Shown piece after piece: positions 45,570 through 56,647 of a stretch of DNA of 64,000 nucleotides (position 1 is its first letter; the number at the start of each line of letters is the position of its first letter). The DNA lies in the NCBI GenBank assembly GCA_948144175.1, contig CANXME010002559.1, forward strand, positions 1,054,001 to 1,118,000, given 5' to 3'. Under the pieces are notes generated by a model. The model made no database searches. It had not been told where the DNA came from and was given only the letters and a program-made list of their open reading frames with translations. Source of the stretch: Closterium sp. NIES-65. Taxonomy: Eukaryota; Streptophyta; Zygnematophyceae; Desmidiales; Closteriaceae. The position numbers and the translations under genes are program-made.

Positions 45570-48500
45570 CGTTGAGTCTCCTCCTGTCCCTGCGTCTGGT
45601 CAGGTGGCTGCGTCGGGTCAGGTACTTGCTGCTGCGTCCCGGTCAGGTCCTGAGTCTGCCCCCTGTTCTTGTCGCCTCCTGTCTCACGAGACTCTCCTGT
45701 GGCACCACCGTCTTGGCCACCCCTCCTTGCCCCGTCTTCGGAGCATGGCTTCCCGTGTCCTTGTCTCTGGTCTTCCCCAGTCTCTCCCTCCTCTCCCCTC
45801 CGGGCCAGGACCTTCCTGTGTCCCCTGTGTCGAGGGTCGCCTCCGGGCTACTCCTCACTCCTCCCACTTCCCCCCGACAGAGGCTCCCCTGCAGACGCTT
45901 CACATGGATGTGTGGGGCCCAGCCCCCGTCCGTGGGCAGGGTTACGAGCGATACTTCCTGTTGGTGGTTGACGACTACTCGCGTTACACCACAGTCCTCC
46001 CCTTGCGCAGCAAGGGTGCGGTCACTGAGGTGCTGATCGACTGGATCCGCGAGGCTCGTCTCCAGCTCAGGAAGAGCTTCGGCTCGGACTTTCCTGTTCT
46101 GCGTCTGCACTCGGACAGAGGCGGAGAGTTCTCTTCTCGCCTTCTGCGAGACTACTGTCGTGCACGGGGGATCCGCCAGACCTTCACGCTTCCGGACTCA
46201 CCACAGCAAAATGGGATTGCTGAGCGCCGCATTGGCATGGTCATGGATGTCGCTCGTACGTCCATGATGCATGCGGCTGCCCCCCATTTTCTGTGGCCGT
46301 TTGCGGTGAGGTACGCGGCGCATCAGCTCAACCTTCACCCCCGGGTCTCTCGGCCTGCGATGTCCCCAGTCTTGCTGTGGACAGGGAAGGTTGGCGATGC
46401 GTCTGTGTTCCGTGTCTGGGGATCTCGGGCGTTTGTCCGCGACTTGTCTGCGGACAAGCTGTCCCCTCGTGCTGCTCCCTGTGTCTTTCTTGGCTTCCCC
46501 ACTGACGCCCCAGGGTGGCAGTTTTACCACCCCTCCTCTCGTCGTGTTCTGTCCTCCCAGGACGTCACGTTCGACGAGTCAGTCCCCTTCTACCGTCTCT
46601 TCCCCTACCGCACTACTTCCCTCCCCCCTCCCCCGGACTTCCTTGTGCCGGTTCCCCCCCCGGTAGACCCCCTCCCCCCTCAGGTTCCTGCCCCCTCAGG
46701 TGTGTCCCAGGTAGACGCCGTTGACCCGGTCGAGGTTACTGGTGACTCTGGTCCTGCTGCGGGTGCTGAGCCTGGGGGTGCTGACTCTGGGGGTACTGTG
46801 CGCGGGGGTGCTGTGCCTGGGGGTGCTACTGCTGGGGGTGCTGGGCCTGAGGGTGCTACTGCGGTGGGTGCGGAGCCTGGGGGTGCTGAGCCGGGGGGTG
46901 CTGTGCCTGGAGCTGCTGAGCCTGGGGGTGCTGAGCTGGGAGCTGCTGAGCCTGGGGGTGCTGCGTCTGGAGCTGCTGAGCCTGGGGTTTCTCCTGCTGC
47001 TGCGTCTCGCCGGGAGCCCCTCTCTCCACAGGAGCTGCGCGAGTGGTTCGCTCGCCGCTGGAGGCATGCTGCTGAGTCTGGAGGTGCTGCTGGAGCTGGA
47101 GCTGGAGCTTCTTCGATCGTCGAGGGTGCGGGTGCTGCCGGTCCCGGAGCTGCTGGACCTGCGGGTCCTCCTGGAGCTGGAGCTGCTGAGGGCGTTCGTG
47201 CTGGGCCTGCTGCTGTTGGTCCTGCCGCTGGAGGTGTGGGTGGCGCTGGTGCTGTCGCTGAGGGTGCTGGTGCTGTCCCTGCTGAGACTGGAGCTGCCGC
47301 GCGGCCTCGGCCGTACTTCGTTCCGCTCCTTCAGCAGGTTCTTGGTCTTTCTCCTCCAGTAGAGGGTCCACCGCCTGTCCAGTCGCAGTCCCTACTGGAG
47401 CCTTCCTCTCCACTGCCTGCTCCCTCTCCTTACACTGGTCCTACTGGAGGTCTTGCTGAGCGTCGTGAGCCTCCGTCTCGCCCCGCGTCGCCTGTTCGTG
47501 CTGCTCGCGCTAGTGGTCGCGGTTCGCGTCAGCGTCCTCCTCCTGTCCCTGGCACGCACCGGATGTCTCTGCGTCCGTCCACTGCTCCTCTGCGTGCCCC
47601 TTTGCCTTCTCCTCCTGAGTCCTCTCTTCCTGCGCTTCCCGACCCTGAGTCAGACTCTCTTCGTGCTGCCAGTCCTACTGTCACGCGTCTGCTTGCTACT
47701 GTCGTCACTGACCCCTCTTTTGAGTCCACTGCTGCGTCTGCTCTAGTCGCTGAGCTCGTCGACTTTGCTGCTCGCTGTCGTCTCGACTACGCTGCTAGTC
47801 TTGTTGCTGAGTCTGCGTCTGTCTGTCCTCCGTCCGTCGGGGGTGAGTGTGCTCTTGGCACGGACGTCCTAGAGGACAGGCAGGAGGAGTTACAGTGTCT
47901 AGCGGCTGCTTCACCTCATCTCGCGTCTGTACTGCTTGCCCCTGAGGGAGACCCGGATGCACTAGACATCCCGACTCCGCGTTCTTACGCGGAGGCCGTA
48001 GAGGGCCCCTACTCCTCTCAGTGGCAGGCAGCCATGGATGCAGAGATGGCTTCCTGGAAGTCCACAGGCACCTACGTTGACGCAGTTCCCCCTCCTGGGG
48101 CGAACATCGTCAGTGGCATGTGGATCTTCAGGGTGAAGCGGCCGCCGGGCTCTCCACCTGTCTTCAAGGCACGGTACGTTGCTCGTGGCTTCAGTCAGCG
48201 GCAGGGAGTTGACTACTTTCAGACCTTCTCTCCCACCCCGAAGATGACTACTCTTCGGGTGCTGCTGCACATAGCCGCTCAGCGCGACTACGAGCTTCAC
48301 TCTCTCGACTTCAGCACTGCGTTCTTGCAGGGTAGCCTGCACGAGGAGATCTGGCTTCGCCGTCCACCTGGCTTCACTGGGACTTTCCCTCCTGGCACCC
48401 AGTGGAGCCTCAGACGGCCAGTCTACGGTCTCCGCCAGGCACCGCGTGAGTGGCACGACACACTGAGGACTACGCTTGCGGCTCTTGGGTTTGCTCCTTC

Positions 48501-48870
48501 TACTGCTGACCCGTCGCTGTTTCTTCGCACCGACACTTCCCTGCCGCCGTTCTACATCCTCGTGTACGTCGACGACTTGGTCTTTGCCACAGCGGACACT
48601 GCTGGACTCGCCTACGGGAAGTCCGAGCTGCTGAAGAGACACACGTGCACAGACCTGGGTGAACTGCGCAGCTACCTTGGCTTGCAGATCACTCGGGACA
48701 GAGCACGCCGCACCATTACCTTGACTCAGTCACACATGGTGCAGCAGGTCCTTCAGCGCTTCCGCTTCACGTACTCCTCGCCTCAGGCCACTCCTCTGCC
48801 TACTCGCCACTCACTCTCAGCTCTGCCTTCGGATGAGTCCGTAGAGTCGAGTGGCCCGTATGCAGAGCTT
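45570..48870 (+). pseudogene. Element C: copia integrase and reverse transcriptase, inverted segment
   Basis: The plus-strand frame contains the integrase zinc region (LLWHHRLGHPSLPRLRSMAS, CVPCVEG) and core (MDVWGPAPV, VVDDYSRYTTVLPL, LHSDRGGEFSS, PQQNGIAERR). A long GGAEPGGA-type repeat follows (46,730-47,300). Copia reverse transcriptase comes next (FKARYVARGFSQRQGVDYFQ, HSLDFSTAFLQGSL, VYGLRQAPREWHD, ILVYVDDLVFA). At about 48,870 (YAELV) it breaks into GC-rich repeat instead of the expected linker to RNase H. It has no start-proximal gag. Confidence 0.92.
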
Positions 48871-48879
48871 GTTCAGCTC

Positions 48880-49740
48880 CCGGCTCCCGGGCGGCTCGAC
48901 GGCAGGGCGGCTCGGGTGCAGGGCGGCTCGGCTCCCGGGCGGCTCGGCTGCAGGGCGGCTCGGGTGCAGGGCGGCTCGGCTCCCGGGCGGCTCGGCTGCA
49001 GGGCGGTTCGGGTCCCGGGCTGCTCGGCGACAGGCGGCTCGGGTCGCGTAGAAGTGAGACGGGGCGGGGCCGCGTCAGGGCCGGCGGTAGGGCCGCGTAG
49101 GAGCCGGGGCAGGGCCGCGAAGGAGCCGGGGCAGGGCCGAGTAGGAGGCCGGCGGTGGGGCCGCTTAAGGGGCCGGCTGCGGGGCCGAGTAGGAGCCAGC
49201 TGCGGGGCCGCGTGAGAGCCGGCGCGGGGCCGCGTAGGAGCCGGCGGCGTGGCCGCGTCAGGGCCGTGTAAGGGGGGGGCCGGCGCGGGGCCGCGTAAGA
49301 GCCGTGTAGGAGCCGGCGCGGAGCCGCGTAGGGGCCGGGGACGAGCCGCGTAAGGAGCCGGCGCGGGGCCGCGTAGGAGCTGGCGGCGTGGCCGCGTAAG
49401 GGCTGCGTAAGGGCCGTGTAAGGGCCGCGTAAGGGGCCGGCGCGGGGCCGCGTAAGGAGCCGGCGGCGTGGCCGCGTAAGGGCCGCGTAAGGGCCGCGTA
49501 AGGGGCCGGCGCGGGGCCGCGTAAGGGCCGCGTAGGAGGCGACGCGGGGCCGCGTAAGGGCCGGGGCGGGGCCGCGTAAGGAGCAAGCGGCGGGGCCGCG
49601 TAAGGAGCAGGGCGGGGCCGCGACAGAGTGGGCGGCGAGGCCGCAGGGGAGAGGGCGACTCGAGGGGTCGCTAAAAAAAATTGCGCCTCGGGGGCGCGCT
49701 TCGGTGGGCCCAAAAAAAATTTCGGTCCTGGAGGGACCTA
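48880..49740. repeat. GC-rich imperfect repeats in the element C leader
   Basis: GGCTCGGCTCCCGGGCGGCT-type units (48,880-49,040) pass into GGCCGCGTAAGGGCCG/GGCGCGGGGCCGCGTA units to about 49,660. All frames are repeat-driven. In the minus direction this is the region between primer-binding site and coding sequence. Confidence 0.85.
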
Positions 49741-51975
49741 GCTCTATACCATGTGAAATGAGTAAGCAGGAATGATGTGAACTATGAGTGAAAGCAGTAC
49801 AAATGTGAAACCCTAACTGGGTTGTACCCCCTATGGGATACCCCACTACAGCCTACACAGCAGTATAAGCTATAGACATGTTCTGACATACAGGATTGGG
49901 TAGCACCGACCTCAGTCAAGGAGTTGCAGAGCTTCCTCGGTTTCGCGAACTACTACCGTCGTTTCGTTCAGGGTTACGCATCGATCGCTAGTCCACTCAC
50001 CGACCTACTTCGGAAGGGCGTAAAGTACGTTTGGGGTCCAGCGCAGCAGCAGGCGTTCGAGCAGATGAAGCAGTCGCTCACGTCTTCACCGACACTGTCG
50101 TACCCTGATCCCACTCGCCCATACGTTGTAGTGACCGACGCTTCCGATCAGGCCATAGGAGCAGTGCTTCTTCAGGACCAGGGACGCGGGTTGCAGCCGA
50201 TCGCGTACGAGTCGCGTAAGCTTAGGGGAGCGGAGTTGAACTATCCCATACACGACAAGGAGGCGCTCGCGATCATCCATGCGTATAAGGTGTGGAGGTG
50301 CTACCTAGAGGGGGCAGATAGTGTTATACGCACGGACCACTGTTCGCTTCGTTTCCTCAAGTCGCAGCCGCAGCTGAGTCGTCGCCAGGCTAGGTGGATG
50401 GAGTTCATGGAAGGGAGCTTTCACTACAGGATAGAGTACAAGCCAGGCGTGCGCAACCCAGCAGATCCGCTCACTCGCCCTAGTTGTCAGCTCGCCAGTC
50501 TCACAGTCACTGCTGGCCACCCACTTCTCACAGCACTCTTCGAGCACGGTTACACAGTAGATCCCGACTTCACACCGCAGCCGCCCGCAGGAGCAGAGGT
50601 GCAGGGTAGTGTCTACATACGGAAGGGTACCACACGGATTTGGGTTCCAGCCTACCGCCCTCTTCGACAGCTCCTTCTCTCAGAGGCGCACGACGTAGTT
50701 AGTGCAGGGCACTTCGGAGCAGATAAGACGGCTAAGACGCTTAGTCGCACGTACTACTGGCCCGGGCTTGCAGCAGACGTAGAGGATTACATTCGCTCGT
50801 GCGACACGTGTCAGCGTACGAAGTCCTCTCGCCAGCGCAAATCAGGACTCTTGCAGCCGATTCCACCGCCCGACCGCCCTTGGCAGGTAGTTACCATGGA
50901 CTTCATCATGGCTTTACCGCGCACAGTTAAGGGTCACGACGCCATCTTCGTAGTAGTGGATAAGTTTTCTCGAGCAGCGCATTTCATCCCCACGCACGGC
51001 AAGGTCACAGCAGAGGAAGCCGCGACGCTGTTCGTAGATAACGTAGTCCGACTGCACGGGGTTCCAGATTCCATCATCTCAGACCGCGACCCTCGTTTCA
51101 CTTCGAAGTTCTGGAAGCAGCTTTTCGCACTGTTTGGGACTCGCTTAGCCATGTCGTCTGCGTACCACCCAGAGACAGACGGACAGACCGAGCGTGTGAA
51201 CCAGACCTTGGAGCAGATCCTTCACAGCATCACGATGCACGACGCAGCCGCATGGGACAAGAAGCTGAGCATGGCAGAGTTCGCCTACAACAACACGCAG
51301 CACTCCGCCACAGGCATGTCACCGTTCTTTGCACTTTACGGTCAGCACCCCAATGTCCCCACTCGTTACGATCTCACACCCACAGTCCCTCGTGCGAACA
51401 ACTTCCACCAGCATCTCACCTTCATTCATGATCACGTGAGGAAGCACCTTGAGCTCGCAAATGCACGCATGGCACGCACCACCAACCGCAGTCGTCGTGA
51501 GGTGTCGTTCGCAGTCGACGACCGTGTTCTCTTGGATAGCCGCAACCTCCGACTGCCACAGGACAGCAAGCTTCGTCCACGTTTCATTGGTCCATTCGTC
51601 ATTGAGCGCGCACTAGGTCTAGTCGCATACCGCCTTCGCCTTCCCGCACATTTCCTCATGCACCCGTCATTCCACGTGTCTCTCCTTCGCCCATACACCG
51701 ATCCCAATGCCACCTTCTCGGGCCGTGATCGCACTCCACTGCCGGTAGCTGTTGACACCGACGAGCCCGACTACCAGATCCAGCGCATCATCAGGCACCG
51801 TCGCCGTCTCCAGGGGGGTGTCACTTTCATCGACTTCTTGGTTCGTTGGCGTGGTTACGACGCAGCAGACGACAGCTGGGTTCCTTCGTCCTCGCTGTCT
51901 CCTGACAACGCTTGCCTCCAAGCGTACCTTCAGTCTGCAGGCGCCGCGGACGTCGCCTCCTTGGGCGGGGGGTAG

Positions 51976-52314
51976 TGTTAGAGGGGTGTTTACTGTTCAT
52001 TCCGAACAGTACATTCCTAGTCACCATTATCCTTATCTTCTCAAATTCTCTAGTGCCACGTGGCACTCTACTTTTCTTGCACTCCAATTCTTGGTCCCAC
52101 ATTCCACTTTCCAACCTTGTTTCTTGCATGCTATATAAACCTTGCTTGTACTTGCCATTATCAATCAATTCTCATTCAACTCTTCTTCAATTACTCAGTA
52201 AATTCTTCGCCTATTTCGCCAATAGTTCTTTCGTCAAAGTCTTCCGCCGCGTTTCATCCTCGACTTAGTCGACCCCGCTAATTCTTTAGCGGACTTAGGC
52301 CGTCGGGCCTAACA
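51976..52314 (+). repeat. Right LTR of element A
   Basis: 339 bp. Differences from the left LTR are CTCAAATTC for CTCAGATTC and AGTAAATTC for AGTAACTTC. Confidence 0.95.
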
Positions 52315-52319
52315 CGCAC

Positions 52320-53515
52320 CGACAAATGCATCGGCACAATCGGACGAGCCGATCGTCATCTCGTCTGGCACACCAACGCAACACGACAGCATGGGACAGC
52401 GCTCAGGCGCAGCAAGTGATGGCGCCGCCCAGCCAATGCCTGGCATGGGAGGAAACAGGGTCGCACCAAGCCCGCGGGAGCCTCGTGAAGCCCGTCGGCA
52501 CGTGGAGTTCGCGGCGATAAGTGGCGAACAGGCCATTATGGCACCTATGCCACTCAAGCCGCAACGCCCGCCCTGCTTCGACCCAAGCCAACGTGGAGGC
52601 TCGACGGTTCAATCGTGGGTCTTCACGATGAATGTCTTCTTCGACGCGAATTACGTCGAGTCGGACGCAGCGAAGATTCGGTATGCCGTTTCGCTGTTGA
52701 GGGGCCCCGCCATGGACTGGTGGCGAGTCATCGTGACGTCGCCACGCGCCTACGAGCCACCGTCGCAAGAGGAAGGGCCCACGGGCCCAGCTGTCACCTG
52801 GAATTCATTCTACGAGACCGCCCAATACAGCACGTGGGACGCAGCGAAGATTCGGTGTGCCGTTTCGCTGCTAAGGGGCCCCGCCATGGACTGTTGGCAA
52901 GTCATCGTGACGTAGCCACACGCCTACGAGCCACCGTTGCAAGAGGAAGGGCCCACGGGCTCAGCTGTCACCTGGAGTTCATCCTACGAGACCGCGCAAT
53001 ACAGCACGTGGGATGCGTGGTGCGCAGGGCTTCGGGCGCGCTTCGAGCCGATCGCGGCTTCGATTTCGGCGCGTCAGAGATTGCGCACTTGGCGGCAGCT
53101 TGGATCGGTTCAAGACTATACGAGTGGTTTTCTCGCATTATGCGAGCAAGTCGGCTACATGCACGAAGCGGAGCGGGTGGACCGTTACGTCGGAGGGCTG
53201 AAGCCGGACATCTCGAATGAAATCATGCTACGCGGGCTCTCGAACTTCAACGAGATTCTCGCGCTCGCCGAGAAAATCGACATTTTACGCCGTCAGAGAC
53301 CAGGGTCCTACTATGGACATCGTCCTCGGGGACCGATCGAGCACGCCACTATACACGCTGTTGCGACGAATGCAGCTGCCGCGCCGTTTAAGGGGCGCTG
53401 TTTTGCTTGCAACAGGCCGGGCCACTCCAAGAGCGAATGTCCAGAGGAGCTAAGGCGCCGCGGAGCAAAGCAGGGGAGGGAGTCTCCAAAGCAGGGAAAC
53501 GCCAGCAGTCAGTAG
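52320..53515 (+). pseudogene. Element B gag, main part, with internal duplication and stop
   Basis: The frame continues from 41,822. It has a capsid-like region (PCFDPSQRGGSTVQSWVFTM, RGPAMDWW) and zinc knuckle CFACNRPGHSKSEC. A 174-bp (58-codon) tandem duplication (from 52,664 and 52,838) is in frame, but its second copy has TAG at 52,913-52,915. GGGAAAC at 53,494-53,500 (G GGA AAC in the gag frame) stands 12 nt before the stop at 53,513-53,515. Confidence 0.88.
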
Positions 53516-55243
53516 GAATCGGGCCAACTACTGACGAGACTGCCTGCTCTCCCAACCCCACCGACCCTCACCGAGTCACAGTACCGATTCATGCTATCGA
53601 TCGGACTCGGACGAATAAGGAGGGTACAGCGACGGATTGCCCAGTACTAATCCACGGGAAAATACAGGGAGCAGCAGTGAAGATTTTTATCGACGGAGGA
53701 GCAAGCCACAGTTTAGTTAATACCGCAACCGCACGAAAACTACAGCTGACACTTAGCCGTTGCTTACCGGAGATAGACGCACGCTTAGTCGACGGCACGC
53801 CACTGGCCAAACGGGAAAAGGTAGAGAGAGTCAAAGACCGCTGCGGGGGAAATTTCGGGTTTACACAGGAAATGCTCGCAACGACACTGGATGGGCACGA
53901 TATTTTACTGGGACGTGATTGGCTGGGACGGTATAACCCGCGAATTGACTGGACGACGGGTAGCTGCACCGTGCGAAGTAGTGGTAATTGGGTCGAGCTA
54001 CCTCGCTGGCGGTCGCCCGAGTCTTCAACGGTACACGTGAACGCCATCACAATGAAACGGGCTGTCGCTGCTGGAGCTGACGTGTACGCAGTAGACATCG
54101 CAGTAGTAGAGGAAGCGGAGCAGCCGAGTGATTTCAAGAAACTGCTGGCAGCCGTATCGCCCGAATTACAGGTTCTGTTGAAACGATACCCCGGGATTTT
54201 TCCCGACCACTTACCGGAAGGACTGCCACCTCAGCGAGCACATGACCACCGAATCGAATTAGAACCGCGGGAACAGCCAACCGTACAGCGTCTGTTCAGA
54301 GTGACACGACCCGAGCTCGATGAACTAAGGAAGCAGTTAGATTACCTGTTACAAAAAAAATTCATTAGACCGAGCTCGTCACCGTTCGCTGTGAAAGTTA
54401 GAAGAGAGAAGAGGGCTGCACTAGCAAGAATGGGGATACAAATAGGAAACCCTAGAAAAGTTGTACTCGCTATAGAGCACCCCACTACAGGCTAGAGCAT
54501 AAGATAACATTCTGACACACCCCCATAGCCAAAGTGGGGTGTAATCAGCAGAGCAAGCAAAGCAGTACAAGCTCAGGGTGGATCACAATGTCACCACACA
54601 TTCTGAGCACAAGTTCAAGAAGCAATAGTTTAAAGTTAACAATTATGAGCAAAGCTAGTGGTAGTCACAACGGGCAAGTGAGGAGGAGGAGAGAGAGTGA
54701 GAGGAGAGGAGATAGGAGGCGACGGATGAAGCTGCAGACACACGGGCAACAGGAGGCACACTGGCACAGCGGCTACCGGAACAACGCTCCGGAATACTGG
54801 AGTAACTGGCCCCGCGGCTAAAGTAGCCGCAGACGAGCAACGGACCCACGGGCGGCTGGCACAGCTGGCTACGACTGGGCTACCGGACGAAGTCCCCGGA
54901 ATACAGGTGCTGCTGGCGACACGACGGCAACCTCCATTCAGCTTCCCCAAACTATCCCACTCCCCCTGGCACACACCCACTGCTACACCGCTAGCTCCAC
55001 TCCCACGCACCCCCCTTAAACCCTAAACCCCAGTCTCCCACTCATCCACCCCTCTCAGCGTCAGTTGCAGCAGTGGGAGACGAAGGAGGAGGAGGAGCAA
55101 AGGGAGGAATGCACAGCTGCCACCCCCATACTCGCCACCCCCATACTCGCCACCCCCATACTCGCCACCCCCATACTCGCCACCCCCTACTCGCCACCCC
55201 CGCAAGCGGCCCCCTCAGGTCGCCTCGACAGGCGACGGGAAAA

Positions 55244-55246
<3 letters not shown>

Positions 55247-55281
<35 letters not shown>
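55247..55281. repeat. Run of 35 G
   Basis: Uninterrupted G run inside element D. Its length is likely to vary between molecules or be uncertain in sequencing. Confidence 0.95.
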
Positions 55282-55559
55282 CGGTGCACATGCCGCAGGT
55301 AGGGCGACGGAGCCGGGGTCGCAGGTAGGGCGACGGGGCCGGGGCCGGGGCCGGGGCGCTGGTAGGGCGACGGGGCTAGGGCCGGGGCCGCAGGTATGGC
55401 GACGGGACCGGGGTCGCAGGTGGCGCGACGGGGCCGGGGTTGCAGGCAGGGCGACGGGGCCGGGGCCGTAGGTAGGGCGACGGGGTGCGACGCGCAGGTC
55501 CCCGTCGCCCGTCGCAGCGCCTCCCGGGGGGGGCGCGCCGAGTGACGGGGCAGAAACCC

Positions 55560-55715
55560 GTCGCGCGCCTCGGGGCGCACGGCGGGCAGAATACCGCCGC
55601 GCGCCTCGGGGCGCACGGCGGGCAGAAAACCGCCGCGCGCCTCGGGGCGCACGGCGGGCAGAGAGCCGCCGCACGCCTCGGGGCGCACGGCGGGAAGAAA
55701 AACTGCCGCACGACA
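55560..55715. repeat. 36-bp GC-rich tandem repeat, about four units
   Basis: The unit GCCTCGGGGCGCACGGCGGG plus CAGAAAACCGCCGCGC repeats inside element D. The encoded ARRAPRGARR repeats on the minus strand are a by-product. Confidence 0.88.
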
Positions 55716-56523
55716 CGGGGCGTGCCGCACAGAGAGTAGCAGTAGTAGTTGCAGCGGAAGCAACGAGGTGGTGAGCCCACCCACAGGATCGATCCAAGGG
55801 GATCGACCTGCTCTGATAGCATGTGAAAGTTAGAAGAGAGAATAGGGCTGCACTAGCAAGAATGGGGATACAAATAGGAAACCCTAGAAGGGTTGTACTC
55901 GCTATAGAGCACCCCACTACAGGCTAGAGCATAAGATAACATTCTGACATTCGCCGCACCGATACTATTTATGAAGAAAAAAGACAGGGGTTTTCGCATG
56001 TGTATCGACTACAGAGCACTGAACAGGGTAACAGTCTAGTCGCAGTACCCCATTCCCCGCGCCGACGAACTGATCGACCAACTGCGAACAGCACGGGTTT
56101 TTTCGAAAATCGATTTACGGGGAGGTTACCATCAGATTAGGGTCGAACCATCGGACTGCGCCAAAACAGCTTTCAGGACTAGATACGGGTCGTTCGAGTA
56201 CACTGTGATGCCATTTGGGCTGACCAACGCACCGGCGACTTTTCAGATGACCATGAACGAGGCATTCAGGCCGCTCTTAAATAAATGTGTAATAGTTTAC
56301 CTCGACGACATTCTAGTGTACAGTCGGGATAAGTAGCAGCACTTAGCAGATCTGGAAGCAGTGTTTAAGGTTTTAGACGAACACATATTACTGACCAAGG
56401 GTTCCAAGTGCGAGTTCTTCCAGGATAGGTTAGAATTTTTGGGGCACGTTATTTCAGAGGCTGGAGTTGAAATCGACCCAAAGAAGCTGGATACGGTAAA
56501 AGCGTGGCATCCCCCGACGAACA

Positions 56524-56647
56524 TGTGAAAGTTTAGAAGAAAGAAGAGGGTTGCACTAGCAAGAATGAGGATACAAATAACAGACCCTACAAGGGTTGTA
56601 CTCGCTATAGAGCACCCCACTACAGGCTAGAGCATAATATTCTGACA
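56524..56647 (-). mobile_element. Element E: solo LTR of the C/D family
   Basis: 124 bp, TGTGAAAG...TTCTGACA, about 85-90% like the element D LTR by eye, with target duplication gaaca (56,519-56,523 and 56,648-56,652). It interrupts element B reverse transcriptase. A solo LTR normally results from LTR-LTR recombination. Confidence 0.92.

Larger units (their letters stand above)
44714..49888 (-). mobile_element. Element C: copia-type element with short LTRs and inverted pol
   Basis: LTRs are 44,714-44,850 and 49,752-49,888, 137 bp each and identical by eye. The target duplication is tacag (44,709-44,713 and 49,889-49,893). On the minus strand the LTR at 49,752 is followed by TGGTATAGAGC, a near match to the initiator tRNA-Met site, and a TATGGGGGTG tract precedes the other LTR, so the element reads on the minus strand. 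Its RNase H tail (45,055-45,560) is on the minus strand, but the larger pol segment (about 45,570-48,870) is on the plus strand. No gag was found. The leader is a GC-rich repeat. Confidence 0.9.
43283..51975 (+). pseudogene. Element A Pol, split by element C
   Basis: Domain order is typical Ty3/gypsy. Aspartic protease shows [10 protein letters not shown] (about 43,460). Reverse transcriptase shows [34 protein letters not shown] and VYLDDILVF (about 44,510). The frame is cut at 44,713 by element C and resumes at 49,894 with DWVAPTSVKELQSFLGFANY. Then come RNase H (DASDQAIGAVLLQD), integrase zinc finger (H..H..CDTC) and core (VTMDFIMALP, DRDPRFTSKFW, YHPETDGQTERVNQT), and a C-terminal chromodomain (IDFLVRWRGYDAADDSWVP). 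The catalytic residues appear intact; only the insertion breaks the gene. Confidence 0.93.
41823..52314 (+). mobile_element. Element A: young Ty3/gypsy chromovirus, itself interrupted by element C
   Basis: LTRs are 41,823-42,161 and 51,976-52,314, 339 bp each, with two differences by eye. Ends are TGTTAG...CTAACA and the target duplication is cgcac (41,818-41,822 and 52,315-52,319). The primer-binding site TGGTATCAGAGCC begins at 42,165, complementary to initiator tRNA-Met in plants. gag and pol are open apart from the element C insertion (44,714-49,893). The pol stop TAG abuts the right LTR, behind a G-rich stretch that can serve as polypurine tract. Confidence 0.96.
54390..55949 (-). mobile_element. 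Element D: non-autonomous short-LTR element
   Basis: LTRs are 54,390-54,517 and 55,822-55,949, 128 bp each, with target duplication ttcgc (54,385-54,389 and 55,950-55,954). On the minus strand the primer-binding site is TGCTATCAGAGC, and the tract before the other LTR (TATGGGGGTG) matches element C. The segment GCTCAGGGTGGATCACAA and its flanks near that LTR are shared with C. The 1.3-kb interior has no recognisable protein domain. It holds a CCATACTCGCCACCC repeat (55,128-55,200), a 35-base G run and 36-bp GC-rich repeats. Confidence 0.92.

Noticed and set aside
46720-47320. A separate Gly/Ala/Glu-repeat protein
   Set aside because: It is the low-complexity linker inside the copia pol frame, between integrase and reverse transcriptase.
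48800-49846. Pro/Arg-rich open frames opposite element C
   Set aside because: GC-rich leader repeats with few stops; no retroelement domain is encoded.
55042-55917. Open frame across element D
   Set aside because: It consists of GC-rich repeats and the G run translated, and includes the LTR; D looks non-coding.
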